Positions 15,802-24,057 of a stretch of DNA of 64,000 nt are shown in pieces (positions within the stretch are counted from its first letter, which is position 1; every line of letters starts with the position of its first letter). Source of the stretch: Halorussus halophilus (lineage in GTDB: Archaea > Halobacteriota > Halobacteria > Halobacteriales > Haladaptataceae); assembly GCF_008831545.1 (NCBI RefSeq), contig NZ_CP044523.1, positions 3,534,001 to 3,598,000 of the forward strand, in the 5' to 3' direction. The position numbers and the translations under genes are program-made. The notes beneath the pieces are model-generated. The model was not told the origin of the DNA. It was given only the letters and a program-made list of their open reading frames with translations, and did not search any database.

Positions 15802-16800
15802 CTACTTCTTGCCGGTGTTCGTGCCGAGCCACTTGTTCGGGTTGGCGAGGTCACGAATCGCGTCGAGGAGCGACTTGCTCTCGTGTTCGCCCGGGCGGAG
15901 TCGCGCTCGGATGCGCGAGGAGATGAGTTCCACGGAGATGACGATGACGAACACCATCGTGATACCCGCGGCAGCCTTCGGATACTTGAACAGCGCTTGG
16001 CGCAGTTTGATGTACTGGCCGATACCACCGGCACCGACGACGCCGAGGCTGATGGCGAGTCGGGTGTTGATTTCGAGGATGTAGAGCGTCCACGCGACGT
16101 AGGAGGTCGAGACCTGACTCAGCATCCCGAAGCCGATGACCTGCGGTTGGGACGCGCCAGTCGAGCGAATCGCCTCGATAGGTCCATCATCGATTTCTTC
16201 GAGTTCGTCCGTGAACAGTCGGCCGAGGTTCCCGATCGTGTCCGTCGAGATGGCCAGAACTGCGCTCACCGGGGAGATACCGGCCATCGGGACGTAGATG
16301 AGAATCCAGACGAGCGCCGGGATGGCGCGAATCGCACTCATCACGCCGCGGAAGATGAAGTTGAACGGGAACGGCGTGACGCGTTCGGAACCGAGGACAC
16401 CGAAGACGAGTGCGAGCGGGAAGCCCAGCACCGTACCGGTGAAACCGAGGATGACAGTTACCATCGACAGGCGGATGAGCGACGAACTATCCGACGTCAG
16501 ACTGTCGATGATGGGCGCGCCGAAGTTCCGGAAACTCGCCGAAACCGCCTTGAGTCCCGTGATGTCGTTGTTGCTCGTGTAGACCGTGAAGTCCACGAAG
16601 TTCGGCGGGAAGAAGCTCTTGACGAACTCGACTTCCTCCGGAAGTTGGGCCAGAAGCTCGCTCAGTTCGAAGCCGATGAACTCCAGTCCGAGGTACGCCG
16701 CACCCATGATGACAGCGACGATACCGAGTCCGAACAGTTGGCGGATTCGGCGGCGTCGTTCGAGTACGTCGAGCGTTTCGGAGATGGCGGAGTTGCTCAC
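15802..16800 (-). CDS. phnE: PhnE-type ABC transporter permease (phosphonate/phosphite/phosphate)
   Basis: 332 residues. Six or so membrane helices follow a hydrophilic N-terminus; VILGFTGTVLGFPLALVFGV and FIFRGVMSAIRAIPALVWI lie in the permease core, and a BPD-type EAA-like loop lies at TGASQPQVIGFGMLSQV. The ATG overlaps the 3' end of the ATPase gene by four bases (16797-16800). It forms the channel of an importer with PhnC and PhnD. No C-P lyase genes are in the window. Confidence 0.9.
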   Translation of the reverse strand: MSNSAISETLDVLERRRRIRQLFGLGIVAVIMGAAYLGLEFIGFELSELLAQLPEEVEFVKSFFPPNFVDFTVYTSNNDITGLKAVSASFRNFGAPIIDSLTSDSSSLIRLSMVTVILGFTGTVLGFPLALVFGVLGSERVTPFPFNFIFRGVMSAIRAIPALVWILIYVPMAGISPVSAVLAISTDTIGNLGRLFTDELEEIDDGPIEAIRSTGASQPQVIGFGMLSQVSTSYVAWTLYILEINTRLAISLGVVGAGGIGQYIKLRQALFKYPKAAAGITMVFVIVISVELISSRIRARLRPGEHESKSLLDAIRDLANPNKWLGTNTGKK

Positions 16801-17576
16801 TCGCCGTCACCTCCGTTGGTCGTGTTCGCCAAGCGCGCGGCTTCGCCTTCGTCCGTGGACTCGCCGTAGTAAATCTGGTCCACAACGTCCATCGTGAGGT
16901 CTTCGCGCTTGCCGTCGAAGATGAGTTCGCCGTCTCGAACGCCGAGGAATCGGTCGCCGAACTCGCGGGCGATGTTCACTTGGTGGAGACTGGCGATGGT
17001 CGTCAATTCGCGCTCTTTCGCCGCTTGCTTCATGTATCGCATCACGTCTTTGGCCGCCTTCGGGTCGAGACTGGACACTGGTTCGTCGGCGAGCAACAGG
17101 TCGGGTTGCTGGACGAGCGCGCGGGCGATGCCGACGCGCTGTTTCTGCCCACCACTCATCGAACCCGCACGCTGGCCCGCTTCGTCGAGCAGTCCGACGG
17201 TGTCGAGCGCTTCCAGCGCCGCGTGCTTGTCCTCCTCGTCGTGCATGGTCAGCACGCTTTGGGGGATGTTCGTCCGAGAGAGCGCTCCCGTGAGCGCGTT
17301 CTGGAACGCGCTCAGACTCTCGATGAGGTAGTGCATCTGGAAGACCATCCCCACCTCGCTGCGCTCGCCGCGGACGGGTCTGTCGTTGATGATGACCTCA
17401 CCCTCGGTCGGTTGGGTCAGTCCGTTGAGAATCCGCAGCATAGTCGATTTCCCTGCGCCTGACGGTCCCAAGAGAACAACGAACTCGCCCTTCGGAATCT
17501 CGAAGTCGATGTCCCGAAGCGCGACCGTGTCTCCCCCGTATACTTTGGTAACGTTTTCGAGTGAGACTGCTGTCAT
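16797..17576 (-). CDS. phnC: PhnC-type ABC transporter ATP-binding protein
   Basis: 259 residues. Walker A is GPSGAGKST, the signature is SGGQKQR, Walker B is LLLADEP followed by VSSLDP, and the H-loop is SLHQ. EVGMVFQMHYLIESLSAFQNAL is typical of PhnC. It energises uptake by the PhnE permease encoded immediately downstream (four-base overlap). A spacer of 41 bases separates it from the upstream binding-protein gene. AT-rich sequence near 17580-17630 could hold a promoter. Confidence 0.93.
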   Translation of the reverse strand: MTAVSLENVTKVYGGDTVALRDIDFEIPKGEFVVLLGPSGAGKSTMLRILNGLTQPTEGEVIINDRPVRGERSEVGMVFQMHYLIESLSAFQNALTGALSRTNIPQSVLTMHDEEDKHAALEALDTVGLLDEAGQRAGSMSGGQKQRVGIARALVQQPDLLLADEPVSSLDPKAAKDVMRYMKQAAKERELTTIASLHQVNIAREFGDRFLGVRDGELIFDGKREDLTMDVVDQIYYGESTDEGEAARLANTTNGGDGE

Positions 17577-17617
17577 CGATAAAGAGACGAGGTTTCGCGT
17601 TTATGTATCTATATATT

Positions 17618-18640
17618 CTACTTGTCTTTGAAGATGTCCTGCCCGACGCCGAGTTCGTTGGCGACGTCGATGACACCCTGGTACTGATCGACGCCAGCCT
17701 CTCGAACCGCGTTGAACCAGAGGTCGTCGTCGGTGCCTTTCTCGCCGTCCTCACCGTAGTAGATCTTGTCCGGTGCGCCGGTGAAGGCGTCGGTGATTGC
17801 CTGCTTCTCCTTGTCGGAGAGTTGCGGGCTGACCACGATTGGTGCTCGCGGGAGACCCTCCTGCGTGTGGATGGTCTTCGCGTTTGCCTCGTAATCCTCC
17901 GCGATGCCGGGGATGAAGCCACCGAAGCCAGCGGCGTCAACCTGACCGGCCTTCAGTGCTGCGTAGGACTTCTCGTGGCCGCCCGTGAAGTTCGGCTCGA
18001 AGTCAGCGTCGCCGCCCGCGCCTTCCGGCAGGTTGCCGACGCTGAGACCGCCTTCGGTCTTCAGGTTGTACAGCGGGTAGAGCGCGCCGCTGGCCGAGAG
18101 TCGGTCGGCGAACGCGACCGTCTTGCCTTTCAGGTCGCTGAGCTTCGAGATGTCGCTGTCCTTCGGGACCGCGATGAGACTCTTGTACGTCCACGAGCCG
18201 TATCCTTTCCGTTGGAGGATGATTTCGGCTTTGTCGGACTTGACGCCGAGTGCGGCCGCGAACGGGCCAGTCTCTGCCACGTCTGAGGTACCCGAACTCA
18301 GCGCTTCGATGACCGCGCTGTAGTCGTTCGCCAACTGCATCGTGGCCGGGAGGCCGAGTTTGTCCGAGAGGTGGTTCTTGATAGGCTTGTACTGCGCCTG
18401 CAGGGACTCCTGTGCGACGCTCGGCGAGACGTTCATGTTGACCTCGCCGTTCTGGAAGTCCATCTCGCTCTGGGTCGTCGTGTCGCCGCCAGAGGTCGTT
18501 CCGTCGCCCGAGGTGGTCGAATCGTCCTCGGTCGTTCCGTCGGAGCCACTTCCGTCGCCGCCCATGCAACCGGAGAGTGCCGTGAGACCAACTACACTTA
18601 CCGCGCCCGTCGATTTGAGGAATTCACGTCGGTTTTCCAT
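17618..18640 (-). CDS. phnD: PhnD-type substrate-binding lipoprotein
   Basis: 340 residues. The Tat motif NRREFLKST and lipobox LSGC (residues ~22-25) predict an exported lipoprotein, followed by a Gly/Ser/Thr linker. The binding domain starts near FQNGEVNMNVSPSVAQESLQ and contains GTSDVAETGPFAAALGV, KGKTVAFADRLSASGALYP and PIVVSPQLSDKEKQAITDAF, the pattern of phosphonate/phosphite/phosphate-binding PhnD. The ligand cannot be told from sequence. It is the first gene of phnD-phnC-phnE. Confidence 0.92.
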   Translation of the reverse strand: MENRREFLKSTGAVSVVGLTALSGCMGGDGSGSDGTTEDDSTTSGDGTTSGGDTTTQSEMDFQNGEVNMNVSPSVAQESLQAQYKPIKNHLSDKLGLPATMQLANDYSAVIEALSSGTSDVAETGPFAAALGVKSDKAEIILQRKGYGSWTYKSLIAVPKDSDISKLSDLKGKTVAFADRLSASGALYPLYNLKTEGGLSVGNLPEGAGGDADFEPNFTGGHEKSYAALKAGQVDAAGFGGFIPGIAEDYEANAKTIHTQEGLPRAPIVVSPQLSDKEKQAITDAFTGAPDKIYYGEDGEKGTDDDLWFNAVREAGVDQYQGVIDVANELGVGQDIFKDK

Positions 18641-18879
18641 GACCGAATCACGTAATGCATTAGACAGGCTCCCGTTAAGTCTTCCTATTCTTTCTATATT
18701 TCTCTACATCTTTACTGTATATCTATACTGACACTGTTTACCGCAGACACTGTGGTAGAAAGACTCAGGGAAACGAATACGGAATCTGGTGGACGAACGT
18801 ACGAAAAATATTGGACATGCACCCACTGCGGTTTCACACCGGCCAGTTCCTTCCCGTAGGCCGGATTGGATTCTCCAGC
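18641..18879. other. Intergenic region, no gene seen
   Basis: 239 bases separate phnD from the nuclease gene. 18660-18740 is AT-rich with repeated TATA-like words (TCTATATTTC, CTGTATATC) and is the likely promoter region of phnD. No hairpin or short gene is convincing. Confidence 0.5.
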
Positions 18880-20976
18880 TTAGCTGTACGAACTCCAGAG
18901 CGAGAAGTCCGTCGTGTTGAGGTTCGACGTGAACAACTGCTCGGGGTCGCCGATGTTGTTGCTGTCGTCCAACACACGGTCGGCGTTGAGACGGAGGTCA
19001 GAGCCGAGCGCACTGGCGAGGTCGTTGAGGTTGCTCCGGGTGTCCGGTGCAATCTTCCCCCAGCCAGCACCCATCAGGACGACTGCGCCGCCGTTGCTCA
19101 CGAAGTTGTTCAGTGCGTCCACCTCGCTCGTCGTATAACACGAGCGCGGCGAGGTGACGATGACGGCACGGCCCGTCGAAAGTGCGTTCTGACCGGACCC
19201 GTCGAGGCTGTTGACCTGCTCGAACGCGATGTCTTGGCCTTCGAGGTACCGCTGGTAGTTGACGGCGTCCTCGTTCGACAGCGAGTAGGACTCGTTGAAC
19301 TGGCCGTGGCCCCCCTCGATGAGAATCTGGCCGGACTTGCTCGACAGCGAGTCGATGAGGTTCGTCAGGAACGTCTCGTGTTCGTAGCTAGCTGCGTCGC
19401 TGTGGTAGCCTTCGTCGATTGGGAGACCGCCGACTAGCGCGGTGCGGTTGGCCGAATCGACGCCGACGAGCGGAATCTGACTGTAATCGACGCCGCCTTC
19501 GAGATCCTGATACGCCGTACTCTCGGCGAACACCGGCACGCGCGAGGCGGAAATCGCACCGCCGGTGGTGCGGACGCTGGAAGTGTCCGGACAGAAGACT
19601 TCCTCGACCGCTCGGTCACGCACTTCCGAGGAGTTGCTGGGGTCGCTCTGTTGCCAGACGCGGCGGTTTGCGGCTTGGGCGTCGTTCTCGGCGGCCCAGA
19701 ACTCGTCGTGCTTCGAGAGGTTCGACCCGTAGACGCGAGCGTACCCTTTTTGGAGGACGTCTTTGTTGTACAGCGTGTCGATGGTACCGTCGCCGTCTTG
19801 GTCGTAGTAGACGTACGCCAGCAGGCGACCGAACGGGTCCCACACGTCTTCGGCAGGGTCGAGTTCGATTTCGACCGTCGCACCGGAGAGCTCCTGTGTC
19901 GCGTAGTCCGCGGCGTTCTCGCCCCAGTCGGCGAGATACTTGTCGTCCTCGATGCCCTCGAAGCCCTGGGGTTCCTCGTACTTGCCGTTCTTCTTCGTCT
20001 CGGGCGAGTCGAAGCCGAGCGTCCGAACCTCTGCGGTCGAACCGTCGGAGAACTCGATGTCCACCGTGTCGCCGTCAGTCACGTCGGTGACGGTCGCCTG
20101 ATAGCGGACGCCAGCGTCGAGACCGATGCCGGAACGGTCGGCGAACAGACCGAAGTTGTTCGCGTTGAACTCCCCGGAGAGGATGTCGTAGTTGTTCCCG
20201 CCGACGTTGCTACCGTCGTCGTTGATGTCGTCGTCGTTGAACCGGTAAGCGAGACCGAGTTCTGCGGCGAGGTCGTTGAGGTACTGCGTCCCGTCGTTGT
20301 TGTTGTAGTCCGATTGGTCGTGCAGGAACAGTGCGCCGCCGTTGCTCACGAAGTTGGCGAGGTCGCTGAGTTCCGAACTGGTGAACGCTTGGCCGGGCGA
20401 GGTGATGACCGCGGCGTCTGCGTTCGAGAGGTCGCTGGTCAACGACGTGGTGGCGTCGACCGTGTAGCCGTTGTTCTCCGCGTAGTTCTCGAACTTCGAA
20501 ACCTTGTCCAGAGTGTAGTACTGGCCGTGGCCCTCGTCCCAGAGGACGGTGCCGGAGCCACCCATCTCTGCGTCCCACGCGTTGAGGACGAACTCCTCGT
20601 TGCCGTAGTCGTAGTTTATCTGGCTGTCTTCGAGCATGATGGCGCCGAAGCCGTACACGCCACTATCGACCGAGACGAGCGGAATCGGCGTGTCGCTGTC
20701 GTAGCTGTAGGCGTCGCCGTTGCCGTCGTCGTCGGTGTTCGTGGCGCTCGGTTCGGCCCAGACCGCGACGACTGAGGGGTCGGTCAGTGCCCCGTAGTCC
20801 GGGTCTACCTGGCTGGCCGAGGAGTAGAACTCCACTTTCGGATGCGTATCGACGCCGCTGCAAGCAGAGCCAGCGGCCGCGCTCGCAGTCGTGACGAATC
20901 TATCTGTGCCTTCGACGGCCGCCGCGCTGGTAGCAGTCGAGGCCGCGACGAGTTTGAGGAAGGTACGTCGTTGCAT
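18880..20976 (-). CDS. Tat-exported thermonuclease flanked by two copies of a glutamine-amidotransferase-like domain
   Basis: 698 residues. The N-terminus has a Tat signal (QRRTFLKLVAAS). Two related domains flank a nuclease. One at ~60-280 contains LWDEGHGQYYTLDK, AAVITSPGQAFTSSEL and LANFVSNGGALFLHD. The other at ~480-690 contains LIEGGHGQFNESYSL, RAVIVTSPRSCYTTSEV and LNNFVSNGGAVVLMG. This fold resembles DUF4350/class-I amidotransferase-like sugar-binding domains. Between them (~295-440) is a SNase domain: VTDVTDGDTVDIEF, VRTLGFDSPETK and DPFGRLLAYVYYD keep the Ca-binding Asp residues and catalytic Arg. It is likely an extracellular or surface DNase/RNase. Confidence 0.9.
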   Translation of the reverse strand: MQRRTFLKLVAASTATSAAAVEGTDRFVTTASAAAGSACSGVDTHPKVEFYSSASQVDPDYGALTDPSVVAVWAEPSATNTDDDGNGDAYSYDSDTPIPLVSVDSGVYGFGAIMLEDSQINYDYGNEEFVLNAWDAEMGGSGTVLWDEGHGQYYTLDKVSKFENYAENNGYTVDATTSLTSDLSNADAAVITSPGQAFTSSELSDLANFVSNGGALFLHDQSDYNNNDGTQYLNDLAAELGLAYRFNDDDINDDGSNVGGNNYDILSGEFNANNFGLFADRSGIGLDAGVRYQATVTDVTDGDTVDIEFSDGSTAEVRTLGFDSPETKKNGKYEEPQGFEGIEDDKYLADWGENAADYATQELSGATVEIELDPAEDVWDPFGRLLAYVYYDQDGDGTIDTLYNKDVLQKGYARVYGSNLSKHDEFWAAENDAQAANRRVWQQSDPSNSSEVRDRAVEEVFCPDTSSVRTTGGAISASRVPVFAESTAYQDLEGGVDYSQIPLVGVDSANRTALVGGLPIDEGYHSDAASYEHETFLTNLIDSLSSKSGQILIEGGHGQFNESYSLSNEDAVNYQRYLEGQDIAFEQVNSLDGSGQNALSTGRAVIVTSPRSCYTTSEVDALNNFVSNGGAVVLMGAGWGKIAPDTRSNLNDLASALGSDLRLNADRVLDDSNNIGDPEQLFTSNLNTTDFSLWSSYS

Positions 20977-21145
20977 GACGTGATTCTTCCTCTATTCTAT
21001 TTAGTATTAAAACCAAGCAATTGTAACTAAATTTCTAATGTATCGTACAGAACCTGTCGCTAAGAATCTATTCTCGGATAATATGTCCGAACTCACTCCA
21101 GTTCCCGTGGAGCATCGTTCTCTCGAACGGACGTTTCGACCGCTC
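20977..21145. other. AT-rich intergenic region upstream of the exported nuclease gene
   Basis: No gene. AT-rich sequence (21000-21040, TTTAGTATTAAAAC) is the probable promoter of the minus-strand nuclease gene. The word TGTATCGTACAGAA at 21039-21052 recurs with one change upstream of another minus-strand gene (25534-25547). Confidence 0.4.
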
Positions 21146-21487
21146 TCAGCTCTCGGGAGACCCGTCCAACCACTCGTCTGCCCAGCACTCGATTTCCTCG
21201 AAGACCGGACAGAGCGAGGTACCTTTCTCCGTCAGCGAGTAGTACGTCGCTACCGGCGACTCCTCTTCGAGTCGGCGCTCCACGAACCCCGTCTCTTGGA
21301 GGTCGTCCAAGACCCGCGAGAGGGTGCGGGAACTCGCGCCCGTCGAGCGTTTGAGTTCGTTGAATCGCTTCTCGCCGTCTTGGAGGTCGTGGAGGACGAC
21401 GAGTCGCCACTTCGAGCCGATTTGCTCGATGGACTCGATGACCGAACAGGGACCCGCCTCCGCGTCGTCGTGGGTTGGTAGCGACAT
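21146..21487 (-). CDS. HxlR/DUF24-family transcriptional regulator
   Basis: 113 residues. The winged helix reads PCSVIESIEQIGSKWRLVVL, GEKRFNELKRSTGASSRTLSRVLDDL, then a wing with YYSLTEKG. The family's conserved N-terminal cysteine is present (Cys-14 in GPCSV). In bacterial relatives YodB/CatR/HypR this Cys is the sensor of quinones, diamide or hypochlorite. The gene is divergent from a ring-cleaving dioxygenase and esterase, the same partners as in the bacterial MhqR/YodB regulons. It probably represses that operon and itself. Confidence 0.92.
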   Translation of the reverse strand: MSLPTHDDAEAGPCSVIESIEQIGSKWRLVVLHDLQDGEKRFNELKRSTGASSRTLSRVLDDLQETGFVERRLEEESPVATYYSLTEKGTSLCPVFEEIECWADEWLDGSPES

Positions 21488-21489
21488 CG

Positions 21490-21571
21490 GTGTTACCTGC
21501 TTACAGTAGCGTCGCCGAACGGCTATAGTAGTTCGGGTTCGAACTTAGTTACGTAGTGTTACTACCTGCTT
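21490..21571. promoter_or_regulatory. Probable HxlR operator region
   Basis: GTGTTACCTGCTT (21490-21502) and GTGTTACTACCTGCTT (21556-21571) are near-identical boxes in the divergent promoter. The second overlaps the palindrome GTAGT-GTT-ACTAC at 21553-21565. Further TAGTAG-like words occur at 21525-21533. Site function is inferred from position and symmetry. Confidence 0.5.
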
Positions 21572-21593
21572 CGAGACGAGACTTACCCTCACC

Positions 21594-21632
21594 GTGACAG
21601 ACACCATCCTCAGGAGTACTCCATCATCATGA
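21594..21632 (+). other. Mini-ORF 1 of a tandem start-region duplication
   Basis: GTG at 21594 opens a 12-codon frame (MTDTILRSTPSS) ending TGA at 21630-21632. The stop overlaps the ATG of the next mini-ORF in an ATGA. The first five codons match the start of the dioxygenase gene. Translation is not shown. Confidence 0.45.
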
Positions 21633-21663
21633 CAGACACCACCCTCATCAGTAAGCCATCACC
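21594..21663 (+). repeat. Two 35-base tandem repeats preceding the dioxygenase start
   Basis: Unit 1 is 21594-21628 and unit 2 is 21629-21663. Each begins RTGACAGACACCAYCCTC, and the gene at 21664 begins ATGACAGACACTATCCC, so the gene start is the third copy. The unit length of exactly 35 bases makes every stop overlap the next start as ATGA. Confidence 0.8.
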
Positions 21664-21667
21664 ATGA
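21629..21667 (+). other. Mini-ORF 2 of a tandem start-region duplication
   Basis: ATG at 21629 opens a 12-codon frame (MTDTTLISKPSP) whose TGA (21665-21667) overlaps the ATG of the dioxygenase gene (21664). An AGGAG word lies 14 bases before its ATG, in mini-ORF 1. Confidence 0.45.
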
Positions 21668-22638
21668 CAGACACTATCCCCGGCATCCACCACGTGACGG
21701 CAATCGCCAGCGACCCCCAGCGGAACGTGGACTTCTACACCGAAGTCCTCGGTCTCCGACTGGTGAAACAGACGGTCAACTTCGACGACCCCCAAACCTA
21801 CCATCTCTACTACGGCGACGAACTCGGCCACCCCGGCACCATCCTGACCTTCTTCCCCTTCGAGGGCACCCAATCCGGCCGGGTCGGACCGGGACAGGTC
21901 AGCGCGACTGCCTTCGTCGTACCGGAGGGGTCGGCCGACTACTGGTTGGACAGACTCCGCGAGTTCGAAGCCGAGTTCGACCTCAGTATCTCCGGCACCG
22001 AACAGCGGTTCGGCGAGACCGTCGTGCGATTCAGCGACTACGACGGCCAACCGCTCGAACTGGTCGAGTCCGGGCGAAACGACGACATCGATCCGTGGAC
22101 AGACGGGCCGGTCCCGACCGAACACGCGATTCGGGGCTTCCACGGCGTCACCCTCGACTCGTCCGATTTCGAGGGGACAAAAACTGTCCTCGAAACATTG
22201 GGATACGAGAAAGAGAGCGAAGGCGACGAGGGCGACCGAACTCGATACCGCGCCGCGAGCGACCGAGCGTGTGTCGTGGACCTCCGGGACGCCTCGAACG
22301 ACCCGCGGGGCCTCCAAGGTGCGGGCACCGTTCACCACGTCGCGTTCCGAACGCCAGACGACGAGTCCCAACTCGCGTGGCGCGAGCGACTGACGGAGGA
22401 GGGGCTTCGCGTCACGGAGGTCAAAGACCGCCAGTACTTCCGCTCGATTTACTTCCGGGAACCCGGCGGCGTCCTCTTCGAGATAGCCACCGACCCGCCG
22501 GGGTTCACCCGCGACGAGGAACCGGCGGAACTGGGCTCTTCGCTCAAACTCCCGCCGTGGCTGGAAGACGACCGCGAGCGGCTACAGCGTGGTCTCGCAA
22601 ACATCGACGTGTCTCGGGCCATGGAGGCAGACCGATGA
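21664..22638 (+). CDS. Ring-cleaving dioxygenase, MhqO-like (VOC/glyoxalase fold)
   Basis: 324 residues. Two VOC modules: GIHHVTAIASDPQRNVDFYT with metal-ligand His at the start, and a second half opening IRGFHGVTLDSSDFEGTKTV then VHHVAFRTPDD. The terminal FREPGGVLFEIATD supplies the Glu ligand. The pattern fits hydroquinone/catechol-type extradiol dioxygenases of the MhqO type. It is cotranscribed with the esterase (ATGA overlap at 22635-22638) and divergent from an HxlR regulator, so a quinone-detoxification role is likely but not proven. Its start is the third copy of a 35-base tandem repeat. Confidence 0.9.
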   Translation: MTDTIPGIHHVTAIASDPQRNVDFYTEVLGLRLVKQTVNFDDPQTYHLYYGDELGHPGTILTFFPFEGTQSGRVGPGQVSATAFVVPEGSADYWLDRLREFEAEFDLSISGTEQRFGETVVRFSDYDGQPLELVESGRNDDIDPWTDGPVPTEHAIRGFHGVTLDSSDFEGTKTVLETLGYEKESEGDEGDRTRYRAASDRACVVDLRDASNDPRGLQGAGTVHHVAFRTPDDESQLAWRERLTEEGLRVTEVKDRQYFRSIYFREPGGVLFEIATDPPGFTRDEEPAELGSSLKLPPWLEDDRERLQRGLANIDVSRAMEADR

Positions 22639-23285
22639 GCGACGCAGACGACATCCACGAGAACCAGCCAGTCGAGACGGCAGGCGTCGAACTCTCCGAA
22701 GCGAGTGCCGCCGTCGTGTTGCTCCACGGTCGTGGCGCGCGAGCGACCGGAATGCTCGACTTCGCGGGGGAGTTCGACGCCGATGGGGTGGCTTACCTCG
22801 CGCCGCAGGCCGCCCGCGCGACGTGGTACCCCCAGTCGTTCCTCGCGCCGATGGAGCAGAACGAACCGTGGCTCTCCTCCGCGCTGGCGAAGGTCGGCGA
22901 CGTACTCGGAACGGTCGAAGACGCCGGAATCCCAGCCGAAAAAACTGCGCTCGTCGGCTTCTCGCAAGGCGGCTGTCTCGCCAGTGAGTTCGTCGCGCGA
23001 AACGCCCAGCGATATGGCGGCTTGGCGGCTCTGAGCGGTGGACTCATCGGCCCCGAAGGCACGCCCCGCGAGTACGAGGGGTCGTTGGACGGGACGCCGG
23101 TGTTTTTGGGGTGTAGCGACCGCGACCCACACATCCCGCTGGAACGCGTCCACGAAACCGCCGACGTGCTGGACGAACTGGACGCCGACGTGACCGAGAA
23201 CATCTACGAAGGCATGGGCCACACCATCAACGAAGACGAACTGGGTCACGTCGCCGAGCTAGTCGGCAATCTGCAAGACGACTAA
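22635..23285 (+). CDS. Alpha/beta hydrolase, MhqD/carboxylesterase-like
   Basis: 216 residues. AAVVLLHGRGARATG is the oxyanion-hole entry, LVGFSQGGCLASEF holds the nucleophile Ser, FLGCSDRDPHIPLERV the Asp, and YEGMGHTINEDEL the catalytic His. The family includes bacterial MhqD and phospholipase/carboxylesterases; MhqD sits with MhqO in quinone resistance operons. Start ATG overlaps the dioxygenase stop as ATGA, so coupling is likely. Confidence 0.92.
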   Translation: MSDADDIHENQPVETAGVELSEASAAVVLLHGRGARATGMLDFAGEFDADGVAYLAPQAARATWYPQSFLAPMEQNEPWLSSALAKVGDVLGTVEDAGIPAEKTALVGFSQGGCLASEFVARNAQRYGGLAALSGGLIGPEGTPREYEGSLDGTPVFLGCSDRDPHIPLERVHETADVLDELDADVTENIYEGMGHTINEDELGHVAELVGNLQDD

Positions 23286-23351
23286 CCTTCCAGCGCGTCG
23301 TTTTTCGCCCCAAGGGAAAGCGACTTGCCCACCGCGTTCTCATCTTCTCGT

Positions 23352-24020
23352 ATGAGTCAGACGACTGCCAGCGACCGCGAACGCGACGGCGCGACGGCCG
23401 ACGTCGTGGTCGTGGACTACGGTCTCGGCAACCTGCGGAGTGCCACCCGTGGCTTGGAGCGCGCCGGAGCGTCCGTCGAAATCAGCGACGACCCCGAGAC
23501 GTTCCACGACGCCGACGGCGTCGTCCTGCCGGGCGTCGGCGCGTTCCGCGAGGGCGTCGAGAACGCCGGACCGCTCCGCGAGGAACTGATTTCGGTCGCC
23601 GAATCGGACACGCCGCTGTTCGGCATCTGTCTCGGCATGCAGATGCTACTGACGACGAGCGAGGAAGCAGAGCGCGCAGGTCAGGGAGACGTGAAAGGTC
23701 TCGACCTGATTCCCGGCACGAACGTCCGCTTCGCCGAAGGACAGAAAGTGCCCCACATGGGCTGGAACGAACTCTCCGTCGAGCGGGAACACCCACTCGT
23801 CGAGGGGGTCGATGGCGAACACGCCTACTTCGTCCACTCTTACTACGCAGTGCCGGACGACGAAGACGCCGTGGTCGCCACCACAGACTACGGCGTCCAG
23901 TTCCCGGCCGTCGTCGCCGACGAGTCGGGGACCGTCTTCGGCACGCAGTTCCACCCCGAGAAGAGCGGCGAGACGGGTCTAACCATCCTTCAGAACTTCG
24001 TCGATATCTGCGGGGAGTAG
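23352..24020 (+). CDS. hisH: Imidazole glycerol phosphate synthase, glutaminase subunit HisH
   Basis: 222 residues from MSQTTASDRER. DVVVVDYGLGNLRSA, PGVGAFREG, the nucleophile elbow FGICLGMQ (Cys), VPHMGWNEL, YFVHSYYA, and the final VFGTQFHPEKSGETGLTILQNF with the His/Glu pair are all present. HisH releases ammonia from glutamine for HisF in histidine biosynthesis. HisF is not nearby; hisG is at 53622, so the his genes are scattered as usual for haloarchaea. The N-terminal ~14 residues are extra and poorly conserved. Confidence 0.96.
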   Translation: MSQTTASDRERDGATADVVVVDYGLGNLRSATRGLERAGASVEISDDPETFHDADGVVLPGVGAFREGVENAGPLREELISVAESDTPLFGICLGMQMLLTTSEEAERAGQGDVKGLDLIPGTNVRFAEGQKVPHMGWNELSVEREHPLVEGVDGEHAYFVHSYYAVPDDEDAVVATTDYGVQFPAVVADESGTVFGTQFHPEKSGETGLTILQNFVDICGE

Positions 24021-24057
24021 AGACCGCCCGTTACACGCTGAAATCTTCCTCTGCCGG

